From NCBI GenBank assembly GCA_026391835.1, contig JAPLDF010000009.1:60649-124648 (forward strand): 64,000 nucleotides of DNA, given 5' to 3'. Position numbers and translations under genes: made by a program. Of this stretch, positions 26,552-34,786 are shown one piece after another. Origin of the DNA: Bacteroidota bacterium (GTDB lineage Bacteria > Bacteroidota > Bacteroidia > Bacteroidales > FEN-979). The notes below the pieces were generated by a model. The model worked only from the letters and a program-made list of their open reading frames with translations, did not search any database and had not been told where the DNA came from. Position 1 is the first letter of the stretch. The number at the start of each line of letters is the position of its first letter.

Positions 26552-27283
26552 CTGGATATTGCTCCTGATCTCCGAATTGTAATCATTGATCATATCCGCC
26601 CATTCGTCCATGGCAGTTTGCCAGGAACCTGCCCCATAAAGTTTTTCATAGGTGGACCTGGGACCGGGGTCTTTTTGCCAGTCAACGTAGGTATCGAAAC
26701 TCCATACGATGGCTACATCCGGCATATCCTTTCCGTGCAGGTTATTTTCCAGCACGATAAATGCAGTTTTGCCATCCGATCCGTACACCTTTTTCAGCTT
26801 TTCGCACAGGGCCTTAAACCGGTAATACTGCTTGGGCTTCAGGTCAATGCCCCAGGTTTCATAGTGTTTTGATTTTCTGAAGATATCAAGGCCATACGAC
26901 AGATCTGCGTTGTAGTTCATAAAACCTGAGGCGCCATATTGTTCAATCATTCCATCAATGGTTGAATTCCAGTCCTGGTCGTGTCCGCCCTCTTTTGCAA
27001 GCGGGTTATCCAGTGAACTGTATGGCACCGGGCCCTGCACCCAGACATACCAACCGGCTTTCGGCCCGTATTCGATCTTCCTTAACCCGGCCACATGGGG
27101 CCCTTCGGGGTGAAATTTTTTGTTGTGCGCCACAACTGCCGCTTCAAACTTGTCCTCCATGCCTCTTTTCGGCATCAGCATTAAAGTTTCAATAGCCATC
27201 GGGGTTTTCAAGGAATCGGATTGTGCAAATGAGGTCATCCCAATGGATCCTGCAAGCATAAACATTAACATATAGTTTTTCAT
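26549..27283 (-). CDS. Exported protein of unknown function
   Basis: 244 residues from ATG 27283, chosen because it opens a signal peptide (MKNYMLMFMLAGSIGMTSF, cut after AQ); 26 more codons are open upstream but look non-coding. The mature part (ETLMLMPKRGMEDKFEAAV, KIEYGPKAGWYVWVQGPV, then MPDVAIVWSFDTYVDWQKD) has the strand-helix rhythm of a dimeric alpha-beta barrel (ABM/EthD-like) pair, but I do not recognise a named family. Rich in Trp and Tyr. It stands alone between convergent and co-directional neighbours. No catalytic residue can be proposed. Confidence 0.75.
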   Translation of the reverse strand: MKNYMLMFMLAGSIGMTSFAQSDSLKTPMAIETLMLMPKRGMEDKFEAAVVAHNKKFHPEGPHVAGLRKIEYGPKAGWYVWVQGPVPYSSLDNPLAKEGGHDQDWNSTIDGMIEQYGASGFMNYNADLSYGLDIFRKSKHYETWGIDLKPKQYYRFKALCEKLKKVYGSDGKTAFIVLENNLHGKDMPDVAIVWSFDTYVDWQKDPGPRSTYEKLYGAGSWQTAMDEWADMINDYNSEIRSNIQ

Positions 27284-27502
27284 ATAAACGTTTTTAAATG
27301 AATAGTTTGTTGGTTGTAAAAAATCGGGGAAAGATACAACAATTTTATTATTTAAAAACAATCCAAATAAATACCGTTAACGACGAGGATCAGAAGGAAA
27401 TCCTGAGTGGGGGGCAAGACAGGACAAGACAGGCTAATTAACGAACCTGTTGTGACCCACTGATTGCCAGATTTATAGAAGCGGACAGAAAAACAGGAAG
27501 TA

Positions 27503-29209
27503 TTATTTCAGCTTCACCAGCCTGGCAGTTTCTGTGTTTACCCCGGCCGAAACCCGGCATACATAAAATCCTGCAGGCAGGAGGGCGTCGGAAAAATCCA
27601 CCATATATGTTCCAGCAGGCTGGCTTTTCTCAACCAGCGTCCGGATCACCTCTCCATAAATATTGCAGACGGAGACTTTCACACGGCAGTTATCCTGGAT
27701 GCTGTATTGAATAGTGGTTTGATCGCGGAAAGGATTTGGAAACGCTGACACTGAAATGTTTCGATTTTCCGGACTTTCATCTGTTCCGACAATTGTGGGG
27801 ATAATGTGGGTATAGTATACATCCTGTTCGTCGTTGAGCGTATTGGCCCATGCAAGGTGTGCTCCGGCATCATCGGATACCATGTCGTAATAATCTCCCA
27901 TTTTTTCCTGCTGCGGGTAACCCACAGATGGATCGAAGGCCTCGGAGATTTTTTTATTGATCGACCATGTTTCACCCTGGTCGCTTGAGTAACAGTAATA
28001 AAGAGAAGATAAAAAAGTCCCGGGAAAGTCACGTGTATCCAGCCAGATCACATCGATACGGCCGTTTGGTGCAACCGACATGGTGCCGAACCACTGGTAA
28101 TTGCCAATGACAGGGTCATTGTTGAGACGTTTCGGCGCTTCAAACGTAGCCCCGCCGTCGGTGCTTCTCGCAAACATCACATCTGCAGGATCCCACACCG
28201 AGATCCTTGCCACCGATGCCACCACGTAAACATTCCCCCTGCCGGGGCCATCTGAACGGTCAACGTCAATGCTTACCTGGCCAAGGATGCCAACAGGATT
28301 GATGGGATCCTGTCCCACGATATATCCGTCCATGTCGACAAGTGTCGCATAATTCCAGGTAATCGAGGAGCCGGCTGTTTGCGCATTGGTTGATTTTACA
28401 ACAACAACACCGTCTGAAGATGCGGCACCCGAGATGTATAACTCCCCGGAAGGGCCAACCGCCATGGTTCCCCAGTAAGGATATCCGTCAACCTCCACAC
28501 AATCTTCATAGGTTGCACCTGCATCGGCCGACCGGGTGAAAAACCCGGGCTGGCAGGAGGTGTAAGCGGAATTCCAGCAGGAATAAACATTTCCGGTTCC
28601 CTGCCCGTCGGTGCGGTCAATGGTCATCCATTGCTTGTCGCCCCCGTGTGCGCTGGTTCCCGCATCCCATGTGGCGCCCCCGTTAATGCTTTTAAACACG
28701 TTGCAGGTATAGTCACCTGTTACGGTTGTCAGGCTGTTGTAAAAGAAGTTTCCGGCCCTGTCGAAGTCCAGTACCGGATCGGACCTGAAAATCGTCGGCT
28801 CCAGCACGCCCGGGAAGGTCCAGTTCAGGCCTCCGTTTGTGGAGTATCCGTATCCCGCCTGCCTGAAGTTGTTGTTCACATCGTCGAATTGCCGCCAGCC
28901 TACAACGATATGGTCAGGGTTGGTGGGATCAACGGCAAGGGAAGGTTCGTTGGCTGCATCCCCAAGGATGTTGTTGCCGCTTGCATCCACGTTTACCTGC
29001 CTGGTAATGAAGCCTGGCCCGTCAACATTGTGCGCCGGGGATGTTTTAAGCGTTCCGCCCTTTGGTGCCGAATAAGACTGATCGGGCAACTCATGATGCA
29101 TCCGTGATTTTTCAACGGAAGGAATACGGATGTTCTGGCTGAAAGAGGCCGGCGGGCATATCAGCAGGATTGCCATAAAGGCAATAACGGGGAGCTGGAA
29201 ATTTTTCAT
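27503..29209 (-). CDS. T9SS-exported BNR-repeat (sialidase-like propeller) protein
   Basis: 568 residues with signal peptide MKNFQLPVIAFMAILLI, cut after SFSQ. The body (about 75-470) is a six-bladed-type propeller with BNR/Asp-box-like strands (YGYSTNGGLNWTF, FKSINGGATWDAG, FARSTDGGATFEAP, YSSDQGETWSI). The last 85 residues are a type A sorting domain (VSAFPNPFRDQTTIQYS, then LLPAGFYVCRVSAG). True sialidases need an Arg triad and a FRIP motif; I cannot see a FRIP motif, so enzymatic sialidase activity should not be assumed. The family often binds glycans or acts as a surface scaffold. Monocistronic, with a -7 element just upstream. Confidence 0.9.
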   Translation of the reverse strand: MKNFQLPVIAFMAILLICPPASFSQNIRIPSVEKSRMHHELPDQSYSAPKGGTLKTSPAHNVDGPGFITRQVNVDASGNNILGDAANEPSLAVDPTNPDHIVVGWRQFDDVNNNFRQAGYGYSTNGGLNWTFPGVLEPTIFRSDPVLDFDRAGNFFYNSLTTVTGDYTCNVFKSINGGATWDAGTSAHGGDKQWMTIDRTDGQGTGNVYSCWNSAYTSCQPGFFTRSADAGATYEDCVEVDGYPYWGTMAVGPSGELYISGAASSDGVVVVKSTNAQTAGSSITWNYATLVDMDGYIVGQDPINPVGILGQVSIDVDRSDGPGRGNVYVVASVARISVWDPADVMFARSTDGGATFEAPKRLNNDPVIGNYQWFGTMSVAPNGRIDVIWLDTRDFPGTFLSSLYYCYSSDQGETWSINKKISEAFDPSVGYPQQEKMGDYYDMVSDDAGAHLAWANTLNDEQDVYYTHIIPTIVGTDESPENRNISVSAFPNPFRDQTTIQYSIQDNCRVKVSVCNIYGEVIRTLVEKSQPAGTYMVDFSDALLPAGFYVCRVSAGVNTETARLVKLK

Positions 29210-29213
29210 AATA

Positions 29214-29221
29214 CAAAAATA
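29214..29221 (-). promoter_or_regulatory. -7 element upstream of the BNR-repeat gene
   Basis: Minus-strand TATTTTTG (TAnnTTTG), only 4 bp before the ATG at 29209, implying an almost leaderless mRNA if used. No clear TTG box 20 bp upstream. Confidence 0.35.
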
Positions 29222-29378
29222 CGCATTATTTCACTTAATTCCCATTGGGACCGTGCTCATTTTTAGCGGTTCGGGATGCCCACAGGCAGGTTTTTAACCG
29301 AAAAAGGAACAATGAAGAACGGGGAGTGAAGGATGGGGAGTGAAATGTGAAAAATAAATGGAGGTAACGATTATTCCA

Positions 29379-29386
29379 TATTTTTG
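29379..29386 (+). promoter_or_regulatory. -7 element upstream of the YciI-like gene
   Basis: TATTTTTG (TAnnTTTG) 11 bp before the ATG at 29398, in the 188-bp divergent gap. No recognisable TTG box. If used, the second ATG (29404) may be the better start. Confidence 0.4.
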
Positions 29387-29397
29387 CAGGATAAAAT

Positions 29398-29691
29398 ATG
29401 TATATGTTCGCAATCCATTCTGTATACCTGAAGCCGATCGATGAGGTCGACAAGCACCTCGAAGCGCACCGTGCTTTCCTGAAAACCCTTTATGCAAAAG
29501 GAATTACCATCTGTTCCGGGCCGCAGGTCCCACGCACCGGGGGGTTCATCCTGATGAATGCTGCAAGCAAGTCGGAGGCATTGGAGATCATGAAAAACGA
29601 TCCCTATTCCATCAACGGGGTGGCGGAATATTCGGTCATTGAATTTGAAGTGAAGAGTTTTGCCGATGCCTTCAGCGTATTTTTAAAGTAA
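29398..29691 (+). CDS. YciI-family protein
   Basis: 97 residues, cytoplasmic. YciI-like ferredoxin-fold proteins share an N-terminal FAIHSVYLKP-type strand, the R-x-F-L region (HLEAHRAFLKTLYAKGI), a GGF strand (RTGGFILMNAASKSEALEI) and the DP segment (MKNDPYSINGVAEYSVIEF); all are present. The conserved His-Asp dyad of the family is represented by His24 and Asp64 of the NDPY segment. Family members include hydrolytic dehalogenase-like and binding proteins; no specific substrate can be given. Stands alone, converging with the next minus-strand gene 6 bp away. Confidence 0.82.
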   Translation: MYMFAIHSVYLKPIDEVDKHLEAHRAFLKTLYAKGITICSGPQVPRTGGFILMNAASKSEALEIMKNDPYSINGVAEYSVIEFEVKSFADAFSVFLK

Positions 29692-29697
29692 CCTGAA

Positions 29698-30276
29698 TTA
29701 TTCCGGATCCCCTAAAAACACTTCCCATACCTTCATCGTATCCGGCCCGAATTTCTTCTGGTGTTTCAATACGAGAAAACAGGCTGTACCTTCAAACCGG
29801 TCCTGCTTCATGTTTTTTTCGGATTGTTGCTCGTGAAAAGATGAAAAATAACGCAACTTCCCGGTATAAACAGAATCGCAGGCCCGTTGCAGCGGTTGAT
29901 CTATCCTGGCCGAAATACAGGCACTGCGGGCAATGCCGGCTGGTTTCGGATAACGTAGCATGGAGGATTCGGAAATGAACATCCCGCTGGTCGCCTCCCG
30001 TGCCTTTGCCCTGAAAGGTTCTGCTGCGGTGCTGTCGGCCAGGATCATGAGATAATCGCAGTAGTCGGCAAACTTCAATACCGCCGTCTCTTCATATGCC
30101 TGCAAAGTGGAAGCCGTCAGTGTGTCGGAACCGAAAGCAGCCCGGAGGCTGTCGCTTTCAGCCCTGACCTGCCGTTGGGCCATTTCAGCATCAGACTGTT
30201 CCTGGTTGTCGCAACTTTTCCCGCATGCCAGGAAATAGAGCAGGATCAATGCAAATGTTCTTATGGTTCTGCTCAT
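29698..30276 (-). CDS. Putative lipoprotein of unknown function
   Basis: 192 residues. The N-terminus (MSRTIRTFALILLYFLAC) is a signal with a Cys at residue 18 as likely lipidation site. The mature part is hydrophilic, with several Cys and no recognisable domain. Its start overlaps the end of the upstream membrane-protein gene by 4 bp (ATGA), so the two are translationally coupled and probably work together. Confidence 0.75.
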   Translation of the reverse strand: MSRTIRTFALILLYFLACGKSCDNQEQSDAEMAQRQVRAESDSLRAAFGSDTLTASTLQAYEETAVLKFADYCDYLMILADSTAAEPFRAKAREATSGMFISESSMLRYPKPAGIARSACISARIDQPLQRACDSVYTGKLRYFSSFHEQQSEKNMKQDRFEGTACFLVLKHQKKFGPDTMKVWEVFLGDPE

Positions 30277-31220
30277 TTTCTTTTGGTGTTGACCCGGAAC
30301 CGGAGTACCATGATTTTATTTTCCCGCATTTGAGATCCCAGGATCTCAATGTTTTTAAGGCTGCCTGCCGGCATAGTCATTTTATCAATGAACTCGTCCT
30401 TGTTGAACAAAGCCATTCCTGTAGCCTCCTTGTCGCTGACAACCTGGCAGATCACGGCAGCGTCATCTATCATCGCTTCCAGGCGGGTTCGTCGTTTTTG
30501 CCAGTCGTCCACCTTCATCATCGAGTAGTAATGGATCATCAGGGCATAATCGTCGGCATGCAGCATCACCTTCTCTTCGCGGTTCAGTTTCTTCACCATT
30601 CGGGTGATCGTATCGCTCCGGTAATAGGGTGCTTTCACAACCATCCTGATGAGGCTCTGGTCAGTTTTCAGCAGGAAAGAACCATCCGGGGAAACAAGGT
30701 TTTTAACCGGCGACTCCCCGTCGGACAAAAGGGTAACTTCAACCGGGCTACCGGTGATGGGCTCCCGGGTGTCGGCATCATAAAAGCTGAAACGGTATTC
30801 GCGGGTGTTGAACAATTTGAACAACCCATAAAAGATAAGTACAACCAGGAGGGCCAGCATCGGGACAAGCAGGAAAAACCGGTTGGCGCTTTTTGGTGCC
30901 GGTATGGCTACTGATGCATCGCCGGTTATTTCGCTGTTATGATAAACGAAGTCATCCCAGTTTGCATAACCCGCATACCGGCTTAAAAGGTTGAGCATGT
31001 CTATCCTCGGAACAGAGGATTTCCCGGATTTCATATGGGTGTAAAACCACTTTTCGCTGATGCGGGCATTCACCTTCAGGCGGAGCTCCTCCTGGAAATC
31101 GGTGATCTCCTGGCCTTTCCAGTCTGAAATGGATGGATTGATCCCCGGGTAGGATTGCTGCATTATGGCTACAATCTTTTGTTTCAGCGCTTCAAAATAT
31201 GCCTGGTTGTGCGGGGACAA
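30273..31220 (-). CDS. Bacteroidota-specific membrane protein with N-terminal cytosolic domain, unknown function
   Basis: 315 residues. Residues 1-95 (GINPSISDWKGQEITDFQE, then FYTHMKSGKSSVPRIDMLN and GYANWDDFVYHN) form an all-helical domain seen in many Bacteroidota proteins of unknown role and resembling a DNA- or protein-binding helical unit. One transmembrane helix follows (FFLLVPMLALLVVLIFYGLF, about 115-135). An extracytoplasmic domain (about 140-315) begins with a carboxypeptidase-regulatory-like beta sandwich (DADTREPITGSPVEVTLLS). The layout suggests a membrane-tethered signalling protein. It is followed by the putative lipoprotein gene with a 4-bp overlap. Confidence 0.78.
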   Translation of the reverse strand: MSPHNQAYFEALKQKIVAIMQQSYPGINPSISDWKGQEITDFQEELRLKVNARISEKWFYTHMKSGKSSVPRIDMLNLLSRYAGYANWDDFVYHNSEITGDASVAIPAPKSANRFFLLVPMLALLVVLIFYGLFKLFNTREYRFSFYDADTREPITGSPVEVTLLSDGESPVKNLVSPDGSFLLKTDQSLIRMVVKAPYYRSDTITRMVKKLNREEKVMLHADDYALMIHYYSMMKVDDWQKRRTRLEAMIDDAAVICQVVSDKEATGMALFNKDEFIDKMTMPAGSLKNIEILGSQMRENKIMVLRFRVNTKRK

Positions 31221-31257
31221 ATTTCAGGGATTTTATTTTTAACAGGATGCAGAATGC

Positions 31258-31275
31258 TTGTAAAACGATTTACAA
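31258..31275. promoter_or_regulatory. Perfect 7-bp inverted repeat in a divergent promoter region (possible operator)
   Basis: TTGTAAA-ACGA-TTTACAA, 38 bp upstream of the minus-strand membrane protein gene and 145 bp upstream of the plus-strand small membrane protein. The symmetry and place suit a dimeric regulator site, but no regulator can be assigned. Confidence 0.35.
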
Positions 31276-31406
31276 CCATTTTACAGGCGAATTTCTCAAC
31301 CAACCTGCAAGCCGGTGTTAATTTCGCCAGGTAAATACCCCCGGGAAATTGCAAACCAAAAATAGAAAAAAGAAGCAACCGAAACAAAATTCAGCAAACA
31401 TTTAAA

Positions 31407-31413
31407 AAGGAGG
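31407..31413 (+). promoter_or_regulatory. Strong Shine-Dalgarno site (AAGGAGG)
   Basis: AAGGAGG ends 6 bp before the ATG at 31420. Such a perfect site is unusual in this window, where most genes have none, and it fixes the start of the small membrane protein. Confidence 0.7.
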
Positions 31414-31419
31414 TCGATT

Positions 31420-31824
31420 ATGTTAACACAGGTTCATACACATATTACAAAGGAGCTGGAACAAAACACGAAGACAGATACCATCTTCATCCTGACATCC
31501 ATTCTCCTCAACCTCATTACGCTCGCGGTTAATTCGGGACTGGTGGAAAAATCGAGAACGGAAAGTTCCACACTCGCCGTCATGTTCGTATTTGTCACAT
31601 TGATCGTTATGGTAAACATCGTGGTTATAATCGGCCTGCTCAAGGGGCGGCAAACACGGTTTAAACTGACAAACGGGCTGATCAGGATGTACAGGGACCA
31701 GGATGTGGCCAAATATTACGACGAATCGCTGCTGGGCAACTACAATGTCAGGTACAACCTGTTTATCCTGGTGGTTGTTTGCACAGGGGTGATTGCCACG
31801 ATTGTGCCGTTTATTTTAAGGTAA
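31420..31824 (+). CDS. Small integral membrane protein, unknown function
   Basis: 134 residues, all start evidence agreeing on ATG 31420 with a strong ribosome site. Three hydrophobic segments: about 24-42 (IFILTSILLNLITLAVNSG), 52-74 (LAVMFVFVTLIVMVNIVVI) and 113-132 (LFILVVVCTGVIATIVPF). The soluble part between segments 2 and 3 (RFKLTNGLIRMYRDQDVAK) is basic and likely cytosolic. General shape resembles the membrane halves of small effector-type proteins, but no family is recognised. It converges with the flx-hdr cluster, ending 12 bp from flxA. Confidence 0.75.
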   Translation: MLTQVHTHITKELEQNTKTDTIFILTSILLNLITLAVNSGLVEKSRTESSTLAVMFVFVTLIVMVNIVVIIGLLKGRQTRFKLTNGLIRMYRDQDVAKYYDESLLGNYNVRYNLFILVVVCTGVIATIVPFILR

Positions 31825-31836
31825 AGGAAGGAACCA

Positions 31837-32670
31837 TTAAAATTCGTCGGGCAGGCTTTTTAACTGCTCATTGGTAAACACCGGCCCGTCCTTGCATACA
31901 TAGGTCGACCCGATGTTGCACCGGCCGCATTTACCAAGGCCGCACTGCATCTTCATTTCCAGGGTGGTGATGATGTCCTTGTCGGCGAATCCAAGCTTTA
32001 CCAGCGACTGGATGGTGTATTTGATCATGATTGGCGGACCGCAGGTGATCACCTTGGTATTTTCAATGACAGGTTTTACCACCTCTTCGAGGATTTTGGG
32101 AACAACTCCCACGTTGGTGGTCCAGGTCTCTTCGGGCTTGTCGATGGTGAGGACCACGTTCAGGCTTTTATTGTCCTGCCACTCTTTGATCTCATCCTTG
32201 TAACACATGTCGGCCGAAGTGCGGGCACCGTAAAGGATGGTGAAATCCTTGTAATCGCTGCGGTTGTCAATGCAGTATTGGATCAGCGAGCGCAACGGGG
32301 CGAGGCCGATCCCTCCGCCTACAAAAAGCAGGTTTTTTCCTTTGATGTCTTCAAGCGGGAACCAGTTTCCGAACGGGCCGCGGATGCCCACTTCATCGCC
32401 CTCCTCGAGGCTGGTGTGAATGTCGGCGGTTACAACCCCGGCTTTTTTAATGGAACAGTCGAAATAGCCCTTCCGGGTGGCGGAGGAGGATATGCAGAAG
32501 GTACACTCCCCTGAGCCCAGCAGTGAAAATTCAACAAACTGGCCGGGCAGGTAGGAAAACTGATCCATCAGTCCTTCCTCCCTGAATGTCAGGCGGTAGG
32601 TGCGGATATCCGGCGTTTCCTGGATGACTTTGTCAACCTTGCAGATCATCGGTACTAGAAGCTGTTCCAT
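31837..32670 (-). CDS. flxA: FlxA: FAD/NAD(P)H-binding oxidoreductase subunit
   Basis: 277 residues of the ferredoxin-NADP-reductase type, like sulfhydrogenase gamma/HydG and FlxA. The FAD-binding barrel is at about 8-105 (YLPGQFVEFSLLG). The NAD(P)H-binding lobe at 110-235 contains GKNLLFVGGGIGLAPLRS and ITCGPPIMIKY. A C-terminal [2Fe-2S] site has Cys in CGLGKCGRCNIG plus a Cys in TYVCKDG. It should oxidise NAD(P)H and hand electrons through its cluster to the iron-sulfur partners encoded upstream. It is the last gene of the hdrCBA-flxDCBA run, separated from flxB by 178 bp filled with heptamer repeats, so it may be less tightly co-expressed than the rest. Confidence 0.88.
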   Translation of the reverse strand: MEQLLVPMICKVDKVIQETPDIRTYRLTFREEGLMDQFSYLPGQFVEFSLLGSGECTFCISSSATRKGYFDCSIKKAGVVTADIHTSLEEGDEVGIRGPFGNWFPLEDIKGKNLLFVGGGIGLAPLRSLIQYCIDNRSDYKDFTILYGARTSADMCYKDEIKEWQDNKSLNVVLTIDKPEETWTTNVGVVPKILEEVVKPVIENTKVITCGPPIMIKYTIQSLVKLGFADKDIITTLEMKMQCGLGKCGRCNIGSTYVCKDGPVFTNEQLKSLPDEF

Positions 32671-32697
32671 ATTCTTTAGGTGTTGTGTTTTTTAATA

Positions 32698-32872
32698 ATA
32701 GGCAATGGAATTAGGTATTATGCAACAGGCAATATGCAACAGGCATTAGGCAATAGGGATTGGGCAATAAAGATTAATGGGTTAAGTTTTTGATCAGACT
32801 ATTGATCATTTTTCCAATTTTCCTCTATCATCCCTCAATTGCCTATGCCTACTGCCTATTGCCTGCTGCCGC
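32698..32872. repeat. Inverted heptamer-type repeat (GGCAATA/ACAGGCA family) between flxA and flxB
   Basis: Left arm 32698-32770 has repeated GGCAATA, GGCATTA and CAACAGGCA units; right arm 32837-32872 has the complements (TTGCCTA, ACTGCCTATTGCC). The intervening bases contain two direct TTGATCA copies (32790-32796 and 32802-32808). The right arm covers the last codons and stop of the iron-sulfur gene at 32849, giving its odd tail AAAGNRQ. The arms could pair as an RNA hairpin separating flxA from the upstream mRNA. Confidence 0.75.
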
Positions 32873-33910
32873 TGAAACCTGACTCACTACCTCAAAGATC
32901 GAGATATTTACCGGGCAGGAAATGGTGCATTTTCCACAGCCAACGCAAAGGTTCTCTCCAAACCGTTCCTTGTAATAGACAAATTTATGCATTGCACGCT
33001 GTCTCCACCGGCGGTATTTTACCGGGCGGGGGTTGTGTCCGCCGGCCATCAGGGTAAAATAGCCGTTGTTGCACGAGTCATAACTCTTATACCGGACACC
33101 GGTATCCTTCACTTTTTCATCCGAGATCTTGAAGCAGTGGCAGGTAGGGCAAACAAATGCGCAGGTGTTGCAGCTCACGCAGTTTCCCGAAACGTTCTCA
33201 AATTCAGGGGTGTCAAATATTTTCGCGAGTTTTGCATTTACCTCCTTGTAGTCCATCTTCAGCCTGAATGAGGCTGCAAAAGCATCGTACTGCTTTTTCA
33301 TTTCGGGGGCGGCCTCCTCCTTTGTCACACGCACAGCGTCACTCGTAAAGGTTTCCCCAAGCAATGCTTCGCCTTTGGCGGTGCGGGCTTCAAGATAGGT
33401 TTTCCCGTCTGCACCGTTTACGACCAGCACATCCAGGGCATCGAGGTTTTCGACATCATAATCGAGTGAAGTGCAGAAGCAATGGGTATCGGCCTTGTCG
33501 CAGCGCGTGGAGATGATCACCGTATTTTCGCGGCGTTTCTGGTAATCGGTGTCGATATAATCCCAGTTGTAAACTTTGTCGAGTACCTGCAAACTCCGTG
33601 CATCACAGTGTTTGGCACCAAGGATGACGCGTTTTACTGCCAGCGGATCTTCATCCACCTCCGATACGTCGGTTCCGGCACTGGTGGCGACATATTTCAT
33701 CACCTTTGCCGTTCTGGGGAAGAACAGGGGCTTGATGCTCAGTGTTTTCGCAATGGGAGATACGGGATCGCATTCCGAAAGACGGGCCACCCGTTTAAAA
33801 TCAAATTTGCCGAATTTCTCTACCGGGGCATAGGTTTCGCGGCTCGCCATGACGGCTTCGTAAAACTTTTGCAAGCCAGCTTTATCGGTAACAAATGTTG
33901 TAAAGCTCAT
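32849..33910 (-). CDS. FlxB-like iron-sulfur subunit (sulfhydrogenase beta/AsrA type, two [4Fe-4S])
   Basis: 353 residues, cytoplasmic. The C-terminal part carries two [4Fe-4S] motifs: CVSCNTCAFVCPTCHC (about 243-258) and CVGCGKCTISCP (about 318-329). The N-terminal 230 residues match the AsrA/HydB-type domain (KRVILGAKHCDARSLQVLD; NTVIISTRCDKAD). It should relay electrons between FlxA and the HdrA/FlxD flavoprotein. By map position next to flxA I take it as FlxB, but the FlxB/FlxC naming is uncertain. The last eight residues come from the repeat that has invaded the 3' end. It is 15 bp downstream of the next iron-sulfur gene. Confidence 0.85.
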   Translation of the reverse strand: MSFTTFVTDKAGLQKFYEAVMASRETYAPVEKFGKFDFKRVARLSECDPVSPIAKTLSIKPLFFPRTAKVMKYVATSAGTDVSEVDEDPLAVKRVILGAKHCDARSLQVLDKVYNWDYIDTDYQKRRENTVIISTRCDKADTHCFCTSLDYDVENLDALDVLVVNGADGKTYLEARTAKGEALLGETFTSDAVRVTKEEAAPEMKKQYDAFAASFRLKMDYKEVNAKLAKIFDTPEFENVSGNCVSCNTCAFVCPTCHCFKISDEKVKDTGVRYKSYDSCNNGYFTLMAGGHNPRPVKYRRWRQRAMHKFVYYKERFGENLCVGCGKCTISCPVNISIFEVVSQVSAAAGNRQ

Positions 33911-33925
33911 ACGTTATGATTCGGA

Positions 33926-34786
33926 TTACATGATAAAATCATCGGGATCTTTCAGACTGTATTTGTAGAAGGCGCCCCTGTCCTCGGGGATTACCCCGGC
34001 CAGGTGCTCCTGGAAGTTCTCATAGATCACGCTTTCATTCTGCTTGTGAAGCAGGTGCAATGGCAGGTGGCTGGGACAGGCCTTTTCGCAGTTCCGGCAA
34101 TCGACGCAGCGGCCTGCAAGGTGAAGCGACCAGGTCATCAGGGCGTGGAACGCGGCCGATGTCGTATTGGCCCCATTGTAAAGGGTTGCGGTCTCCTGGT
34201 CGATGCAGCATTTGGCGCAGTAACACAGCGGGCATGAATGGCGGCAGGCATTGCACCGGATACAGTTTTCGAACACCTCCTCGAAATAGGCGGCACGTTC
34301 GGTAAGCGGTTTTTCCGCCAGCGCAACAATGTCGGCGTTCTTTTTGTATGTCAGGGTCCCAGACCCTGACACCGCTGTCCCAAGCATCTCATCGCTCACC
34401 ACGGCATCGGGAACCATGCAATCGGTGCAGTTCTGCATTTTCTCTCCGGCGTCGTCAACCACCCCTTCGCAGCAGATGCCCACCACGTAAAGATTTTCGC
34501 GTTTCACCTGGCTTTCGGTGAGCATCAGGTTCAGCGAACGGCTGTCACATCCTTTTACCACGATCCCGACACGCTTTCTGCGGGTATGATCGGTCTTGAG
34601 GTAATTTACGAGGTTGAAAACCGATTTGTCGGTGAACACCAGTTTGGAAACATCCTGCGGATCGGTGATCAGCACCGGAACCTGGTTCTCGTCGAAACCA
34701 TTCATCCGGTAACCAACGAACACATCGATCTTTCCTTCAGCAAACAGTTTCGCCGCGATGTCCTGGATCTGTTTCGTGTAGTTCAT
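33926..34786 (-). CDS. FlxC-like iron-sulfur subunit (FrhB/FdhB-related, two [4Fe-4S])
   Basis: 286 residues. The N-terminal part (RVGIVVKGCDSRSLNLML, NLYVVGICCEGVVDD, then a Cys pair in QNCTDCMVPDAV) resembles the FrhB/FdhB-type F420 or flavin-linked hydrogenase beta family. Two [4Fe-4S] motifs follow: CIRCNACRHSCPLCYC and CVDCRNCEKACPS. It is very likely the second electron-relay subunit of the Flx module. Start overlaps the end of flxD by 4 bp. A perfect 10-bp inverted repeat inside the gene (34349-34371) encodes the low-complexity SGSGTLTY segment and looks like a small in-frame insertion. Confidence 0.83.
   Translation of the reverse strand: MNYTKQIQDIAAKLFAEGKIDVFVGYRMNGFDENQVPVLITDPQDVSKLVFTDKSVFNLVNYLKTDHTRRKRVGIVVKGCDSRSLNLMLTESQVKRENLYVVGICCEGVVDDAGEKMQNCTDCMVPDAVVSDEMLGTAVSGSGTLTYKKNADIVALAEKPLTERAAYFEEVFENCIRCNACRHSCPLCYCAKCCIDQETATLYNGANTTSAAFHALMTWSLHLAGRCVDCRNCEKACPSHLPLHLLHKQNESVIYENFQEHLAGVIPEDRGAFYKYSLKDPDDFIM
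34349..34371. repeat. Short perfect palindrome inserted in the FlxC-like gene
   Basis: Two 10-bp arms (core GTCAGGGTC and its complement) around a 3-bp loop. It sits in frame in the linker between the N-terminal domain and the cluster-binding part, and resembles REP-type palindromes that normally lie between genes. Confidence 0.6.

Noticed and set aside
27362-27502. Small gene or RNA in the gap downstream of the BNR-repeat gene
   Set aside because: Only a short GACAGG/AAGACAGG direct repeat is visible; no frame, promoter or stable hairpin was found.
27503-29209. True sialidase
   Set aside because: BNR-like strands are present but the FRIP motif is not seen and the Arg triad could not be traced.
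32790-32808. FNR-type site made of two TTGATCA words
   Set aside because: The words are direct and not inverted repeats, and the spacing does not fit an FNR/CRP dimer site.
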